Notes: generated by a model from the letters alone, not told the origin. A stretch of DNA of 64,000 bases from Ferrithrix thermotolerans DSM 19514 (GCF_900128965.1 NZ_FQUL01000011.1:1-64000); one strand, 5' to 3'. Shown: positions 27,611-37,068, counted from the first letter of the stretch. Program-made: numbers and translations.

Positions 27611-28018
27611 GTGGGATATGTAAGTGGTGTTGGTGGAGGCGGTGGTGTTTCCTCGGGATCACCTACGGTGCTTCAAGCCTATCTTTCTATGTGGAAGAAC
27701 TTTGCTGACTTTCGATCAAGGACAACAAGAGCCACTTACTGGAAGGCTGCTGCGGTGAACATTGTTATTTACTTCGTTTTGTACGCAGTTACTCTCTCAT
27801 CTAACTCCACGGGAGCGATCTCGATAGTATCGATATATTCACTTGCTGCCTTGGTTCCTGGACTGGCGATAGCGGTGAGGCGCCTGCATGACTCCAACCA
27901 CTCTGGGGCTTGGATCTTTTTGGCCGTGATTCCCATTGTAGGGTCCTTGGCGGTTCTCGTCTTTATGCTGTTACCTTCCAGTCAGGAGGATAATCGCTAC
28001 GGATCCGCCTTTGTCTGA
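27611..28018 (+). CDS. DUF805 membrane protein
   Basis: A 135-residue protein with a Gly/Ser-rich N-terminus, then the DUF805 core. The features are FADFRSRTTRATYWKAAAVN, three or four hydrophobic segments, and the family motif VRRLHDSNHSGAWI (about 89-102) before the last segments. The start is GTG with GGGGAGG upstream. DUF805 proteins are small integral membrane proteins of unknown function. It is divergent from purK. Confidence 0.85.
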   Translation: MGYVSGVGGGGGVSSGSPTVLQAYLSMWKNFADFRSRTTRATYWKAAAVNIVIYFVLYAVTLSSNSTGAISIVSIYSLAALVPGLAIAVRRLHDSNHSGAWIFLAVIPIVGSLAVLVFMLLPSSQEDNRYGSAFV

Positions 28019-28098
28019 TGGATGTTGTTGGCAAAGAGGTTGTCAAAAGAGACCGATAGTAGGCGTGAGGACTTTGCCGTGGGGTCCTCTAGAGGTGC

Positions 28099-29568
28099 TT
28101 AGCTAAAACGGATTGCACTTAGAGCGGGTATCTGTTGCTTAGAGAGTTCTTTGGCGCGAGCCCATTGGGCTCTGAGCTCATCGATATCCGCTGAAGCGGT
28201 AACGACACTAGTAGGGATAAAGGTCTCACCGACAAGGTCCTTTCGGGGATATGAAGTGGGCTTGTCAAAGACGCCTTCTGTCGCATGTTGTGCGAGCGTT
28301 CCAGCACCTAAAGAGGTGGCTTCCAACTGTTTGGATCTTCGTACCTCTACTTCGCTGAAGGCGGAGGTGTATCTGAGCAGTAGGTCGCTTTGTGCCATCT
28401 TTCCATCGACCATTAGACTCGTGATCTCAATGGACGTGTCGTTTTGAACTGCCTTTACGATATCTGCCACACTATGGGCTACGCCCTGTAATACGGCGTC
28501 GGCCAACTCAGCAACACCTGTCACCCTTTTGACTCCAAAAAACGTTCCTCTGGCGCCAAAGTCCCATTCAGGCGTGGCGAGCCCCCCAAGAGCAGGTACA
28601 AAGATACATCCATGGTTAGGGGACGCCGATCTAGCCAGATCGTTTATCGCACTAGGAGGGCTGTTCTTTAGAAAAGTGGAACAGAACCACTGAATCGCTG
28701 AACCACCAGAGAGCAGTACACCCTCTGCGCCCCAGCCGATCTGCTCCTTCTCTTTGATCGTTGGGATCCGATAGCTCCCCCAGGCCCCCCTTCGTTCAAA
28801 AGATGGAGGCGTAACTCCTAAGTTGAGATCGACCATCACTCCAGTGCCCAAGGTAGCCTTTGCTTGACCCGAGCGATAACAACCCTGGCCGAAGAGCGAG
28901 GCCTGTTGATCCCCTATGAGGCATAGAAGCGGCAGATTCTCTGACAGGTGTCTTGTAACCCCTAACTCACCGACGGAAGGAGTTATCTCGGGTAAAAGCT
29001 CTCGTTCGATCCCTAAGGCTGCAAGCCTTTTTTCGTCGTAGTTAGAAAGATCAGATAACGTAAGACCGGACATAGCAGCGTTGGTGATGTCAGTGATATG
29101 ACCAACTCCAAGATAGTTTGCGATCCAACTGTCTAACGTTCCAAGGCGGAGGTACCTGCGATCTCCCTTGTCGATCTTTGAAAGGAGATGAGAGTATTTG
29201 GTAGCACTTTCGTTTGGGGCTATCGGCACTCCCTGTGCACCAAGAGCCAGACATTGGGTTGCTGTTCGAAGATCCTGCCATGAGATGGCGGGGGCAAGCG
29301 CTCTACGCTCCGAAGCGTCCCAGATCACAGAGGTTGCTCTCTGTGTGGTAATAGCCAGAGCTTCAGCCGGTTCTTTCGAGTGCGCCAAAGCTGCTTCAAT
29401 CACCTCTAAAGATGTAGCTGCGATAGAGTTCGCGTCGTACTCTACGACCGTCACTCCTTCTTTGTGAACGGGAAAGGCCTTGGAAGCAACCGTCTCTATC
29501 TCACCTGTCCTAGCCAGCGTTGAGGCCCTAACCGATGATGAACCCACGTCAAGGACTACGACTGACAC
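28099..29568 (-). CDS. Glycerol kinase-like FGGY carbohydrate kinase
   Basis: A 489-residue FGGY kinase with the N-terminal VLDVGSSSVRAS phosphate loop, ISWQDLRTAT, GDQQASLFGQ and the C-terminal ATSLGAGTLA. GDQQASLFGQ is typical of glycerol kinases, but other GlpK-specific residues differ (TDITNAAMSGLTL where GlpK usually has TNASRT). It lies 44 bases after glpD on the same strand, so it probably belongs to glycerol use. A second, more standard glycerol kinase is present at 49.8 kb, so this copy may act on a related polyol. The start is GTG. Confidence 0.8.
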   Translation of the reverse strand: MSVVVLDVGSSSVRASTLARTGEIETVASKAFPVHKEGVTVVEYDANSIAATSLEVIEAALAHSKEPAEALAITTQRATSVIWDASERRALAPAISWQDLRTATQCLALGAQGVPIAPNESATKYSHLLSKIDKGDRRYLRLGTLDSWIANYLGVGHITDITNAAMSGLTLSDLSNYDEKRLAALGIERELLPEITPSVGELGVTRHLSENLPLLCLIGDQQASLFGQGCYRSGQAKATLGTGVMVDLNLGVTPPSFERRGAWGSYRIPTIKEKEQIGWGAEGVLLSGGSAIQWFCSTFLKNSPPSAINDLARSASPNHGCIFVPALGGLATPEWDFGARGTFFGVKRVTGVAELADAVLQGVAHSVADIVKAVQNDTSIEITSLMVDGKMAQSDLLLRYTSAFSEVEVRRSKQLEATSLGAGTLAQHATEGVFDKPTSYPRKDLVGETFIPTSVVTASADIDELRAQWARAKELSKQQIPALSAIRFS

Positions 29569-29612
29569 CTCTTTGAGCCACCCTTCTCTTTAGACCTACA
29601 GGTCATCAAAGG

Positions 29613-31274
29613 CTACTTTGGAACCTTAGTAGACGGCGCCTTGACCATCTGATCGACCTGGAGGTTGAACTCTGCTTCGTTTATCGACAAAGATCTCATA
29701 ATCTCTTTCTTGGACGCTTTAGCTAAGGAAACCGCAAGGTCCATGTCTAAGGTAGCTATCCGGGACCGTCTTAGAAAGAGATCCGACACCGTACGTGCAC
29801 CTTCAAACTTTGTCATGTACTGGATCTCACCAAGGTATATTTCATCTGCCTCAAGCAGGTCAGGACTGTGCAAGTTCCAACTATTTACAATCACCTCAGC
29901 AACTTTAGGTGCCTCTGCGCCATAGCGTGCGATTAGGTGCTCTCCGAGACGGATGCGCTCTGTTGTCGACGACGTTGCCTGTGCGAGGAGACGATCGATG
30001 TTTCGTCTGAGTTCACTTTCTTGATGAGGGAGGTAGGAGCCGATAAGGGATAGCCGCTTTGTCTGAGACTTGGCTTTTACGCCCAATATCTCACATAGCG
30101 CATCGGTAACTTGGGTCGCCATTGCCCTGTAGGTCGTCAGTTTTCCTCCTGCGACGAATACGACGTTATTTCGCACCGATATTGCGTGCTTTCGAGAGAC
30201 CTCTTCAGGATTGTCTGTCCCCCTCTCCATGACAAGGGGCCTTAGCCCAGACCAACCTCCTGTTATATCGGCGGGAGCGAGATCTGCCTCAAAGACCTCA
30301 TTTAGTCCTTCAAGAAGGTAGGCGACGTCCTCGCTGGTAATGTCTGGAGAGGCCAGGTCGCCGTCGTATCGTGTATCTGTAGTTCCAAAGTAGCTGTAGC
30401 GTCCCCAAGGCACGACGAAGACACGTCGCTTGTCGGAAGGAACGTCGATAGCTGCAGCGGAGTTAAGCGGTAGTTTTTCTCTTGGAACACTTAGGTGTAT
30501 ACCTTTGGCGGGCAGGATATCAAAGTTGGGCTGTGACTTAAATAGAGGCGAAAGTAGCTGATTGCCAACTCCTGCGGCTACCGCCACAGCTTTAGCTTTC
30601 ACCTCGAAGGTCTCTGGTTTTCCAAGTGTGCTCCTAAGCGTTAGACCTACCGTTCCAGCTTTGTCTTTAACCTCTGTTACCTCTGAATAGGTAAGCACCC
30701 TTGCGCCGTACGCTCGATGCGCGGTCAAAACAGTGGAGTTGGTTAGGCGAGCGTCGTCGGTAAGTGAGTCGGGGTAAAGAAGTCCTCCGTGGAGCTTCTC
30801 TTGCCTTATGAGAGGTAGATTCCTTACCACCTCCTTTGTGCTAAGGACGCTGTGAGCCTTTGCAGACCTTAAGGATCCTGCGAGATCGTAACCCCAAAGA
30901 GTTGCAGAGTAAAGGTGTCGTTTGGCAAATGCGAAGTATCTGGATCTTGAGACTATAGGTATCGTAAAGCCAAGTGGCCTAACGAGGTGAGGGGCGATCT
31001 TCTGTAGTATTGAGCGCTCCCGCAACGCCTCTGCCACAAGGGTAACCTCTCCGCTTTCGAGATATCTGAGGCCGCCGTGGATTAGCCTTGAAGAGGAAGA
31101 CGATGTGGCGGATGCTACGTCGCCTCGGTCGATCAGAACTACACTTAGACCTCTTGATGCTGCATCGAGAGCTATCCCAGCACCGGTCGATCCAGCGCCA
31201 ATGACCGCTACGTCGAATACCTGAGAGAGATTTGCGTCCTGTCTTTGGAGGTCGTAGTGTGTGAATCTGTCCAC
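29613..31274 (-). CDS. glpD: Glycerol-3-phosphate dehydrogenase (FAD, GlpD type)
   Basis: GlpD oxidises glycerol 3-phosphate to dihydroxyacetone phosphate and passes electrons to quinones. The 553-residue protein has the FAD motif VAVIGAGSTGAGIALDAASRG, then the GlpD signature TSSSSSRLIHGGLRYLE, and the GTTDTRYDG segment. The C-terminal domain carries VAGGKLTTYRAMA. The start is GTG. It is first in an operon with the glycerol kinase-like gene. Its promoter region faces that of the Fur-family gene. Confidence 0.93.
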   Translation of the reverse strand: MDRFTHYDLQRQDANLSQVFDVAVIGAGSTGAGIALDAASRGLSVVLIDRGDVASATSSSSSRLIHGGLRYLESGEVTLVAEALRERSILQKIAPHLVRPLGFTIPIVSRSRYFAFAKRHLYSATLWGYDLAGSLRSAKAHSVLSTKEVVRNLPLIRQEKLHGGLLYPDSLTDDARLTNSTVLTAHRAYGARVLTYSEVTEVKDKAGTVGLTLRSTLGKPETFEVKAKAVAVAAGVGNQLLSPLFKSQPNFDILPAKGIHLSVPREKLPLNSAAAIDVPSDKRRVFVVPWGRYSYFGTTDTRYDGDLASPDITSEDVAYLLEGLNEVFEADLAPADITGGWSGLRPLVMERGTDNPEEVSRKHAISVRNNVVFVAGGKLTTYRAMATQVTDALCEILGVKAKSQTKRLSLIGSYLPHQESELRRNIDRLLAQATSSTTERIRLGEHLIARYGAEAPKVAEVIVNSWNLHSPDLLEADEIYLGEIQYMTKFEGARTVSDLFLRRSRIATLDMDLAVSLAKASKKEIMRSLSINEAEFNLQVDQMVKAPSTKVPK

Positions 31275-31346
31275 AGGATAAATCTACCTCAAGTAGGCGG
31301 CGCCGGTGCGTAGGAGTTCTGTATCTTATCGTAAATAATTGTCAAA

Positions 31347-31362
31347 TAGTAATTGATTACTA
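31347..31362. promoter_or_regulatory. Inverted repeat before the Fur-family gene, candidate Fur/PerR box
   Basis: TAGTAAT-TG-ATTACTA is a perfect 7-base inverted repeat two bases upstream of the Fur-family ATG at 31365. It lies in AT-rich DNA (AATAATTGTCAAATAG just before). Its composition resembles PerR/Fur boxes and suggests autoregulation; the glpD promoter is on the other side. Confidence 0.55.
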
Positions 31363-31364
31363 CT

Positions 31365-31811
31365 ATGATTACTCTCGTGAGAAGTCCCGACGAGTTATCA
31401 GAGCTCTTTCGATCCACTGGTCGAAAGGTAACGCCGCAACGGCGAAGGATATTTGAGATCTTGGAGGGGAACTCCTCACACCCCACTGCAGAGAGCATCT
31501 ACTTCGAGTTGGCCAAGGATATGCCTACAGTCTCGCTAAAGACCGTGTATCTGACCTTGAGAGAGCTCGAGGAGGTCGGTGAGATCCAGTCTCTGGATCT
31601 AGGGATGGGATCGTCTCGCTTCGACCCCAACGTCGATGAAGAGCACCACCACCTGGTGTGTATTCGATGCGGAGAGGTGCGAGACATCTACTTAACGCTC
31701 GGTCAGGGACTGCAGAGGCAAGTACCTCAGGATCAGTTTGCCGTGACAAAGGCAGAGGTCGTCTTTAGGGGGTTGTGTGCTAACTGCAGGGCATCGTCTG
31801 AGGCAGAGTAG
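31365..31811 (+). CDS. Fur-family metalloregulator, probably PerR-like
   Basis: A 148-residue repressor of the Fur superfamily. The winged helix (about 10-80) includes KVTPQRRRIFEILE and PTVSLKTVYLTLREL. The metal-binding part has EEHHHLVCIRCGEV and a second CxxC near the C-terminus (LCANCRA), which form the structural zinc site. Upstream and downstream gene content (rubrerythrin, Fe-S proteins) suggests a peroxide or iron stress role, as for PerR. An ATG at 31365 is preferred over the TTG at 31353. No good ribosome binding site is visible, so a leaderless message is possible. Confidence 0.88.
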   Translation: MITLVRSPDELSELFRSTGRKVTPQRRRIFEILEGNSSHPTAESIYFELAKDMPTVSLKTVYLTLRELEEVGEIQSLDLGMGSSRFDPNVDEEHHHLVCIRCGEVRDIYLTLGQGLQRQVPQDQFAVTKAEVVFRGLCANCRASSEAE

Positions 31812-31877
31812 TGCGTTGGTGGGTCTAAGTGATAAGGTGCGTTTGGTATGAAGAGATCTGATCCAAAGGAGAGATAA

Positions 31878-32297
31878 ATGGCTGAACTAAAGAACTCTAA
31901 GACATTCGAAAATCTAAAGGAGGCCTTTGCGGGCGAGAGCCAGGCAAATCGCCGCTATCTTTACTTTGCACAGAAAGCCGATGTAGAGGGATACCCCGAC
32001 GTAGCGGCGCTTTTTCGTTCGGTTGCAGAGGGCGAGACTGGTCACGCCTTTGGACACTTTGACTTTCTTGCAGAGGTAGGCGATCCGGTAACGGGGGCTC
32101 CAGTTGGAACCACCGAGGACAACCTAAAGTCAGCTATCGAGGGTGAGACCTACGAGTACACCGAGATGTATCCGGGTTTTGCCAAGACCGCACGTGAAGA
32201 GGGTTTTGACGAGATAGCAGACTGGTTAGAGACACTGGCGAGAGCAGAAAAGAGCCATGCGGGCCGTTTCACCCAAGGGCTAGAGTCGATCAGCTAA
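31878..32297 (+). CDS. rbr: Rubrerythrin, short form without rubredoxin domain
   Basis: Rubrerythrins are di-iron peroxidases of the ferritin-like fold. The 139-residue protein has [19 protein letters not shown] and [12 protein letters not shown] (metal-binding Glu and His residues) and a second pair, [14 protein letters not shown] and [11 protein letters not shown]. The usual C-terminal rubredoxin CxxC pair is absent, as in sulerythrin-like forms. It follows the Fur-family gene by 66 bases. Its ribosome site is AAAGGAGAG. Confidence 0.93.
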   Translation: MAELKNSKTFENLKEAFAGESQANRRYLYFAQKADVEGYPDVAALFRSVAEGETGHAFGHFDFLAEVGDPVTGAPVGTTEDNLKSAIEGETYEYTEMYPGFAKTAREEGFDEIADWLETLARAEKSHAGRFTQGLESIS

Positions 32298-32328
32298 GTT
32301 CCCAGTACATTTGCTAAAGATCTGTAGT

Positions 32329-32361
32329 GAGGTGGACCGGGGAATCATCCCGGGCCACCTC
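32329..32361 (+). promoter_or_regulatory. Hairpin between rubrerythrin and the Fe-S gene
   Basis: GAGGTGG (32329-32335) and CCACCTC (32355-32361) pair, with an inner CCGGG/CCCGG stem. No long T-run follows. It may act as a partial terminator or RNA-stability element that lowers expression of the downstream genes relative to rubrerythrin. Confidence 0.6.
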
Positions 32362-32384
32362 TATCAATAGATAGCGAGGATGTA

Positions 32385-33677
32385 ATGACAACCACCTACG
32401 ATCCCTACAACCCAAAGTATCTGCTCGAAAGCGACTTGAGAGAAGAGCTCACAAGGGTCTTCGATCTATGTCACGGATGCCGAATGTGTCTTCACTACTG
32501 CGGCTCGTTCCCCTTGTTGTTTGACTACATTGACGCCCACGACGGGGATGCCGAGAAGTTATCTTCTGCGGAACAAGATGCAGTTGTCGATGAATGCTTT
32601 CAATGTAAGATCTGTTACGTCAAGTGCCCCTACATCCCTCCGCACGAGTGGGATCTTGACTTTCCAAGGCTCATGATGCGGGCTAATGCGGTAAAGACTT
32701 ACAACAAGAAGAAGCCCCTTATCGAGTACGTTACAGACCAGGCGCTAGCGCGTACCGATCTTGTCGGCACAGTCTCTTCGGCACTGGCTCCAATAGCAAA
32801 CAAGGCTATCGCCGATAATCAAGGCCCTATCCGAAAAACCATGGATACCTTGGCGGGGATCTCTTCAAAGAGACTGTTGCCTCCCTATGCGAAGGTACGT
32901 TTTCGTCACTGGTTCAAGAAGCGGATACGCCCCTTTGTGGAGAATCGAAGAGCCAAGGTTAGTGTCTATCCAACCTGTTTTATCGACTACATGGCTCCAG
33001 AGATCGGCAAGGATCTTGTAAGGGTATACGAGCACAACGGAATCGAGTGCTCGCTTCCTGACGGAGTGAGCTGTTGCGGTGCGCCATGGTTGCATGAGGG
33101 AAATGTAGAGAAGTTCGAGCAGGTAGCTATGAAAAACGTGAAGGCTCTAGCAAAGGCTGTGGACGAGGGAAAAGATGTCGTGATAGCCCAACCTACGTGT
33201 GCTTACGTCGTAAAGAAAGACTATCCAATCTACGTGAAAGACGAAGATGCCAAGAGGGTGAGCGAACGTACGTACGACGCGTCTGAGTATCTATTTCGGA
33301 TACACAAGCAGTTGGGAGGATTGAAAGACGACTTCTCTGGAGAGATTCCGCAGGAGATAACGTATCATTCGGCTTGCCACCTACAGGCGCAGAACGCAGG
33401 AATCAAGGGAAGGGACCTCATTAAGCTGCTTGGGACCAAGGTAAATCTGGTGGCCAAGTGCTCAGGCATCGACGGCACGTGGGGGTACCGAAAGGAGAAC
33501 TACGACTCTTCGAAGAAGATTTCTGCGGCACTTGGTGTAGCGCTGGAAAAGACGGGCTGTGAAACCTTTGTCGGTGACTGTCACCTCGCCAATACGGCGA
33601 TTTACGAGGAGACTCTTCACAAGGTGGAACACCCTCTTTCCGTGTTGGCAAGGGCATATGGCATACCACGGGAGTAA
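32385..33677 (+). CDS. GlpC/HdrD-like Fe-S protein
   Basis: A 430-residue protein with two N-terminal [4Fe-4S] motifs, CxxCxxCxxxC at Cys29-32-35-39 and Cys71-74-77-81. Two CCG-type segments follow (SCCGAPWLHEGN and a later YHSACHLQAQN/KCSGIDGTWGY pair), as in heterodisulfide reductase subunit D and anaerobic glycerol-3-phosphate dehydrogenase subunit C. It sits between rubrerythrin and DUF3501. This gene order is common in bacteria and suggests that the protein passes electrons to rubrerythrin. It is not adjacent to glpD's reading direction, so a GlpC role is less likely. Confidence 0.88.
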   Translation: MTTTYDPYNPKYLLESDLREELTRVFDLCHGCRMCLHYCGSFPLLFDYIDAHDGDAEKLSSAEQDAVVDECFQCKICYVKCPYIPPHEWDLDFPRLMMRANAVKTYNKKKPLIEYVTDQALARTDLVGTVSSALAPIANKAIADNQGPIRKTMDTLAGISSKRLLPPYAKVRFRHWFKKRIRPFVENRRAKVSVYPTCFIDYMAPEIGKDLVRVYEHNGIECSLPDGVSCCGAPWLHEGNVEKFEQVAMKNVKALAKAVDEGKDVVIAQPTCAYVVKKDYPIYVKDEDAKRVSERTYDASEYLFRIHKQLGGLKDDFSGEIPQEITYHSACHLQAQNAGIKGRDLIKLLGTKVNLVAKCSGIDGTWGYRKENYDSSKKISAALGVALEKTGCETFVGDCHLANTAIYEETLHKVEHPLSVLARAYGIPRE

Positions 33678-33737
33678 CGAACTGACTTAGAGTCAGGCGA
33701 TGAGCTATGAAACGGATTTGATATAGAAAGGCAGTAG

Positions 33738-34328
33738 ATGTCTAAGGGTTTAATTGGAGTTGACGAGATAGAGGATCTTAGATCCTATGAACGTCACAGG
33801 GAAGTAACGAAGGCTGAGATGATTGCCTATCGGCGTATGCGACGGGTGACTCTGGGAGAGATCATGTCTTTCACTTTTGAAAACAAAAAGACAGTTCTCT
33901 ATCAGATCCAAGAGATGGCTAGGGCAGAGAGGATGCTGTCAGATACCCAGATACAGGCGGAGATAGACGCTTATGAGAGCCTGATACCTAGGGAAGGTCA
34001 GTTGGTCGGGACTCTGTTCATAGAGCTCACAAACAAATCCGAGCTTATGTACTGGCTTCCCACCCTGACGGGCATAGAGCGTAAGTTGTCGATTGTTACA
34101 GAGGCGGGTTCGTTCACCTCCTACCCCGAAGAGGGACACGCAGAGCAGCTTACCAGGGGCGACATCACGCCTTCGGTACACTATCTCGTCTTTGATCTAA
34201 GCGACAAAGCCCAAAAGGTGTTTCTTGGCTCCGATGTATACCTAAAGGTGGAGCATGAGAACTACGCAGCTGAGGCGCTTTTGTCAGAGGAGGTCAAGGA
34301 GTCTATAGTTGCCGATTGGAATGGGTGA
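33738..34328 (+). CDS. DUF3501 protein
   Basis: A 196-residue soluble protein of DUF3501. Recognisable parts are the N-terminal YERHREVTKAEMIAYRRMRR and the central FENKKTVLYQIQEMARAER. Members are found next to rubrerythrin and the Fe-S protein of this type, as here, so it is thought to work with them in peroxide or redox stress. No cofactor motif is obvious. Biochemical function is unknown. It lies 60 bases after the Fe-S gene. Confidence 0.85.
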   Translation: MSKGLIGVDEIEDLRSYERHREVTKAEMIAYRRMRRVTLGEIMSFTFENKKTVLYQIQEMARAERMLSDTQIQAEIDAYESLIPREGQLVGTLFIELTNKSELMYWLPTLTGIERKLSIVTEAGSFTSYPEEGHAEQLTRGDITPSVHYLVFDLSDKAQKVFLGSDVYLKVEHENYAAEALLSEEVKESIVADWNG

Positions 34329-34399
34329 TCTGGTCTGTGGAGCGGAGTTTGACTATCATGGGCTTGTTGGTTGAGATAGCCTAAAGAAGAAGGTGTGAG

Positions 34400-35575
34400 T
34401 TGGACTTTGACTTGAGCGAGGAGTTGCAGGAGCTGCAGCTTACCGTTAGGAAGATAGCAAGGGAGAAGGTCGCCCCAAGGGCTCGAGAGATCGACTCCAC
34501 CGGTGAGTATCCGCAAGACATCTTCGAGGTCTTCCGTGACGCCCAGTTGCTCGGACTATGCATACCAGCGGAGTACGGAGGCTCTGGTGCTGGCATCTTG
34601 GGGTTGACCATCGCAATCGAAGAGGTAGCCAAGTACTCAAACACCGCCGCTCTCATGCTACTGCTCACCAGGCTCCCAACTGGACCTGTGATGATAGCGG
34701 GCTCTGAGGAGCAAAGACACAGGTATCTTACCCCCATCGCTGAAGGATATCAGAGGGCGTCATTTGCCCTATCTGAACCGCAGGCAGGCTCTGACGTAGC
34801 TGGAATGCGGACGAGAGCCGTTCCTGATCCTGAGGTTCCGGGAGGATGGATATTGTCTGGTACAAAATGCTGGATCTCAGGAGTAGTTCAGGCAGACTGG
34901 TACACCGTGTTTGCAAAGACCGGTGATCCGTCATCGAGAGACCACTCGGCGATCACGGCCTTTATCGTCGATCGCAACCTAGAAGGGGTGAGTGTCCCAA
35001 GAGTAGATAAGAAGATGGGCGTACATGGAGTAGATACTGGGGAGCTCCACCTAGATGGTGTTCGGGTGCCTCCCGAAAACGTAATAGGCGAGGTCGGAGG
35101 TTTTCGCCTGGCGATGCTAGGACTGAACTCCATGCGCCCCATCGTGGCTGCAAGAGGTATCGGTTTGGCTGAGGGAGCGCTTATGTACGCCGCTGAGTAC
35201 GTAAAGGCTCGGGAGGCATTTGGAAAGACGATCGCAGATTTCCAGGGTATCCAGTGGGAGATTGCCAAGATAGCTACGGAGATCGAGGCCGCCCGCCTGC
35301 TAACCTATAGGGCTGCGTGGCTTGCCGATCAGGGCAAGTTTACCAAAGAGTGGGTTCCTTATCTCTCGATGTCCAAGTACTATGCCACTGAGATGGCGGT
35401 GAGAGCATCTTCGTTGGCTGTGCAACTACTTGGTGCTGCGGGATACATGGAAGATCATCCAACGGAACTTTATTATCGAGATGCAAAACAGCTCACGATC
35501 GTCGAAGGAAGTACCCAGGTGCAGTTGGGTCTTATAGGAAAAGCGGTCCTCGGCCACGATATTTGGTGGGACTAG
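34400..35575 (+). CDS. Acyl-CoA dehydrogenase
   Basis: A 391-residue flavoprotein of the ACAD family, which introduces a trans double bond into acyl-CoA and passes electrons to ETF. Visible are the FAD-binding FALSEPQAGSDVAGM and GWILSGTKCWISG, the substrate-binding region REAFGKTIADFQGIQWEIA, and the C-terminal YRDAKQLTIVEGSTQVQ, in which the catalytic Glu is at the usual position for short/medium-chain enzymes. The start is TTG with AGAAGG upstream. Chain length specificity cannot be told. It may be cotranscribed with DUF3501 (72-base gap). Confidence 0.9.
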   Translation: MDFDLSEELQELQLTVRKIAREKVAPRAREIDSTGEYPQDIFEVFRDAQLLGLCIPAEYGGSGAGILGLTIAIEEVAKYSNTAALMLLLTRLPTGPVMIAGSEEQRHRYLTPIAEGYQRASFALSEPQAGSDVAGMRTRAVPDPEVPGGWILSGTKCWISGVVQADWYTVFAKTGDPSSRDHSAITAFIVDRNLEGVSVPRVDKKMGVHGVDTGELHLDGVRVPPENVIGEVGGFRLAMLGLNSMRPIVAARGIGLAEGALMYAAEYVKAREAFGKTIADFQGIQWEIAKIATEIEAARLLTYRAAWLADQGKFTKEWVPYLSMSKYYATEMAVRASSLAVQLLGAAGYMEDHPTELYYRDAKQLTIVEGSTQVQLGLIGKAVLGHDIWWD

Positions 35576-35607
35576 TTCCGGCTTGGAGTCGACTGCAATT
35601 GTTAGAT

Positions 35608-35659
35608 GAGGCGGATCAAGCAAAGAGCTTCTATCTTCCCTCTTTGAATGGTCCGCCTC
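35608..35659. terminator. Stem-loop between convergent genes
   Basis: GAGGCGGA (35608-35615) pairs with TCCGCCTC (35652-35659), and CAAAGAG inside pairs with CTCTTTG. It lies between the acyl-CoA dehydrogenase and the convergent MFS gene. T-rich sequence is only partial on either strand. Confidence 0.6.
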
Positions 35660-35670
35660 TTCGTGGTGGG

Positions 35671-37068
35671 TTACGGCTCCACGAAAGAGGGTAAGTAGTC
35701 TCCTTCGAGGACAATTACGTCGGATGAACTCTCTTCTAGAGAAAGCCCTTTCGTCTCAGGGATCAGGACTATCGTAAGTACTGCGGCAAGACCAGCTGTG
35801 GCTGCGAGGAAGTAGATAGCGAAGGACTCCCCGTAGGCTTTGAATAGAGCAGGGAAGACAAAGGCTGCTATCATGGCTCCGACTCTGCCGCCTGCTACTG
35901 TGAGACCTTGCACGAAGCCGCGTGCCTTCGTGGGTGACAACTCCACTCCTAAGATACCCGATGCACTTACTGATCCGGGTCCAACTTGAGAGAAGAAGTT
36001 CTGTAGTCCATAAAGGATGAGTCCGGTCGTGGGAACCATAGCAGCGACGGAGCCCGAATATAGTCCAAAGGCAATTAGGGCACCGGCCATCCCGATGAAC
36101 CCCAGCACCTGAATGGGTCTTCTTCCAACTCTGTCAAGTAGTGAAAGTCCTATCACCGCACCTGGAATGGTAAAGAGGGCGGTGTTTAGTAGGCTAAAGC
36201 TGACTGCGCTGAGCCCCAATCCCTTGGCGATGAGCGATGGACCGAACAAGATACCCGAGTACGCAACTATGTCAAAGAGGAACCACAACAGCACGGGTCC
36301 TATTACTCTCTTGGGATCTTTCTTGATGTAGTGCCATGCAGAGTTCGGATCCTTTATCGCTTTAGGATCGATAGGAGCTATCTCTTTTTCGTCGATCTCA
36401 GATATGATCCGAGCCGCAGTTGCAGTGTCGCCTTCTACTCGGGCAAGATACCGTGTGGTCTCAGGCATCTTTCGTCGTAGGTAGATAACCGACGCAGGGA
36501 ATATGGCGCTAGCGCCGAGAACAACCCTCCATACAAGATCCGGCGAGGCGCCAAGAGTTGTCAGTCCGAGATCTAACAAGGCGGAGACGGCTGCACCGGT
36601 TACCCAAGTGACCCCAAATCCAAAAGCCATGGATTTGCCTCGGTCTTTTGCGTTGGCGTGCTCCCCCATGATCATTGGGGACAAAGTGTAATCAGCTCCG
36701 ACGCCTAGGCCTAGTATAAACCTAACGATGATGAGCGTCATAACGTTAGGTACAAACGCCTGTGCCAGGCCAGCTATGGCCATAAGCCCTACGTCTATAC
36801 CGTAGTATCGTTTTCTGCCTTTATTGGCGAGTTGTCCAAATACTAAGGCTCCGATCGTTGCTCCAGCTAGCGCTGAACCTGCAAGCAGTGAGGACTCCAA
36901 TGTGTCGAGTGCTTTGATCCCAAAGCTCGCCAGTACAAGTGGAAGTACCACACTTATAGAAGAGAGATCGTAGCCGTCTGCGAAAACCCCCATTCCGGTA
37001 GTAAGGACCGACCGAAGATGAAATTTCGAGAACTTAGCTTGATCCTGAGGTGAGAAAAAAGTGGTCAA
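35671..37068 (-). CDS. MFS transporter, sugar/phosphate:H+ symporter type
   Basis: A 465-residue transporter with 12 membrane segments. FADGYDLSSISVVLPLV near the N-terminus, the loop GQLANKGRKRYYGID and the central PETTRYLARVEGD match the metabolite:H+ and phosphate:H+ symporter groups of the major facilitator superfamily. A long central hydrophilic loop (about 200-235) separates the halves. The start is TTG with GGAGGAG upstream. The substrate is not deducible. It has no cotranscribed neighbour. Confidence 0.85.
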   Translation of the reverse strand: MTTFFSPQDQAKFSKFHLRSVLTTGMGVFADGYDLSSISVVLPLVLASFGIKALDTLESSLLAGSALAGATIGALVFGQLANKGRKRYYGIDVGLMAIAGLAQAFVPNVMTLIIVRFILGLGVGADYTLSPMIMGEHANAKDRGKSMAFGFGVTWVTGAAVSALLDLGLTTLGASPDLVWRVVLGASAIFPASVIYLRRKMPETTRYLARVEGDTATAARIISEIDEKEIAPIDPKAIKDPNSAWHYIKKDPKRVIGPVLLWFLFDIVAYSGILFGPSLIAKGLGLSAVSFSLLNTALFTIPGAVIGLSLLDRVGRRPIQVLGFIGMAGALIAFGLYSGSVAAMVPTTGLILYGLQNFFSQVGPGSVSASGILGVELSPTKARGFVQGLTVAGGRVGAMIAAFVFPALFKAYGESFAIYFLAATAGLAAVLTIVLIPETKGLSLEESSSDVIVLEGDYLPSFVEP

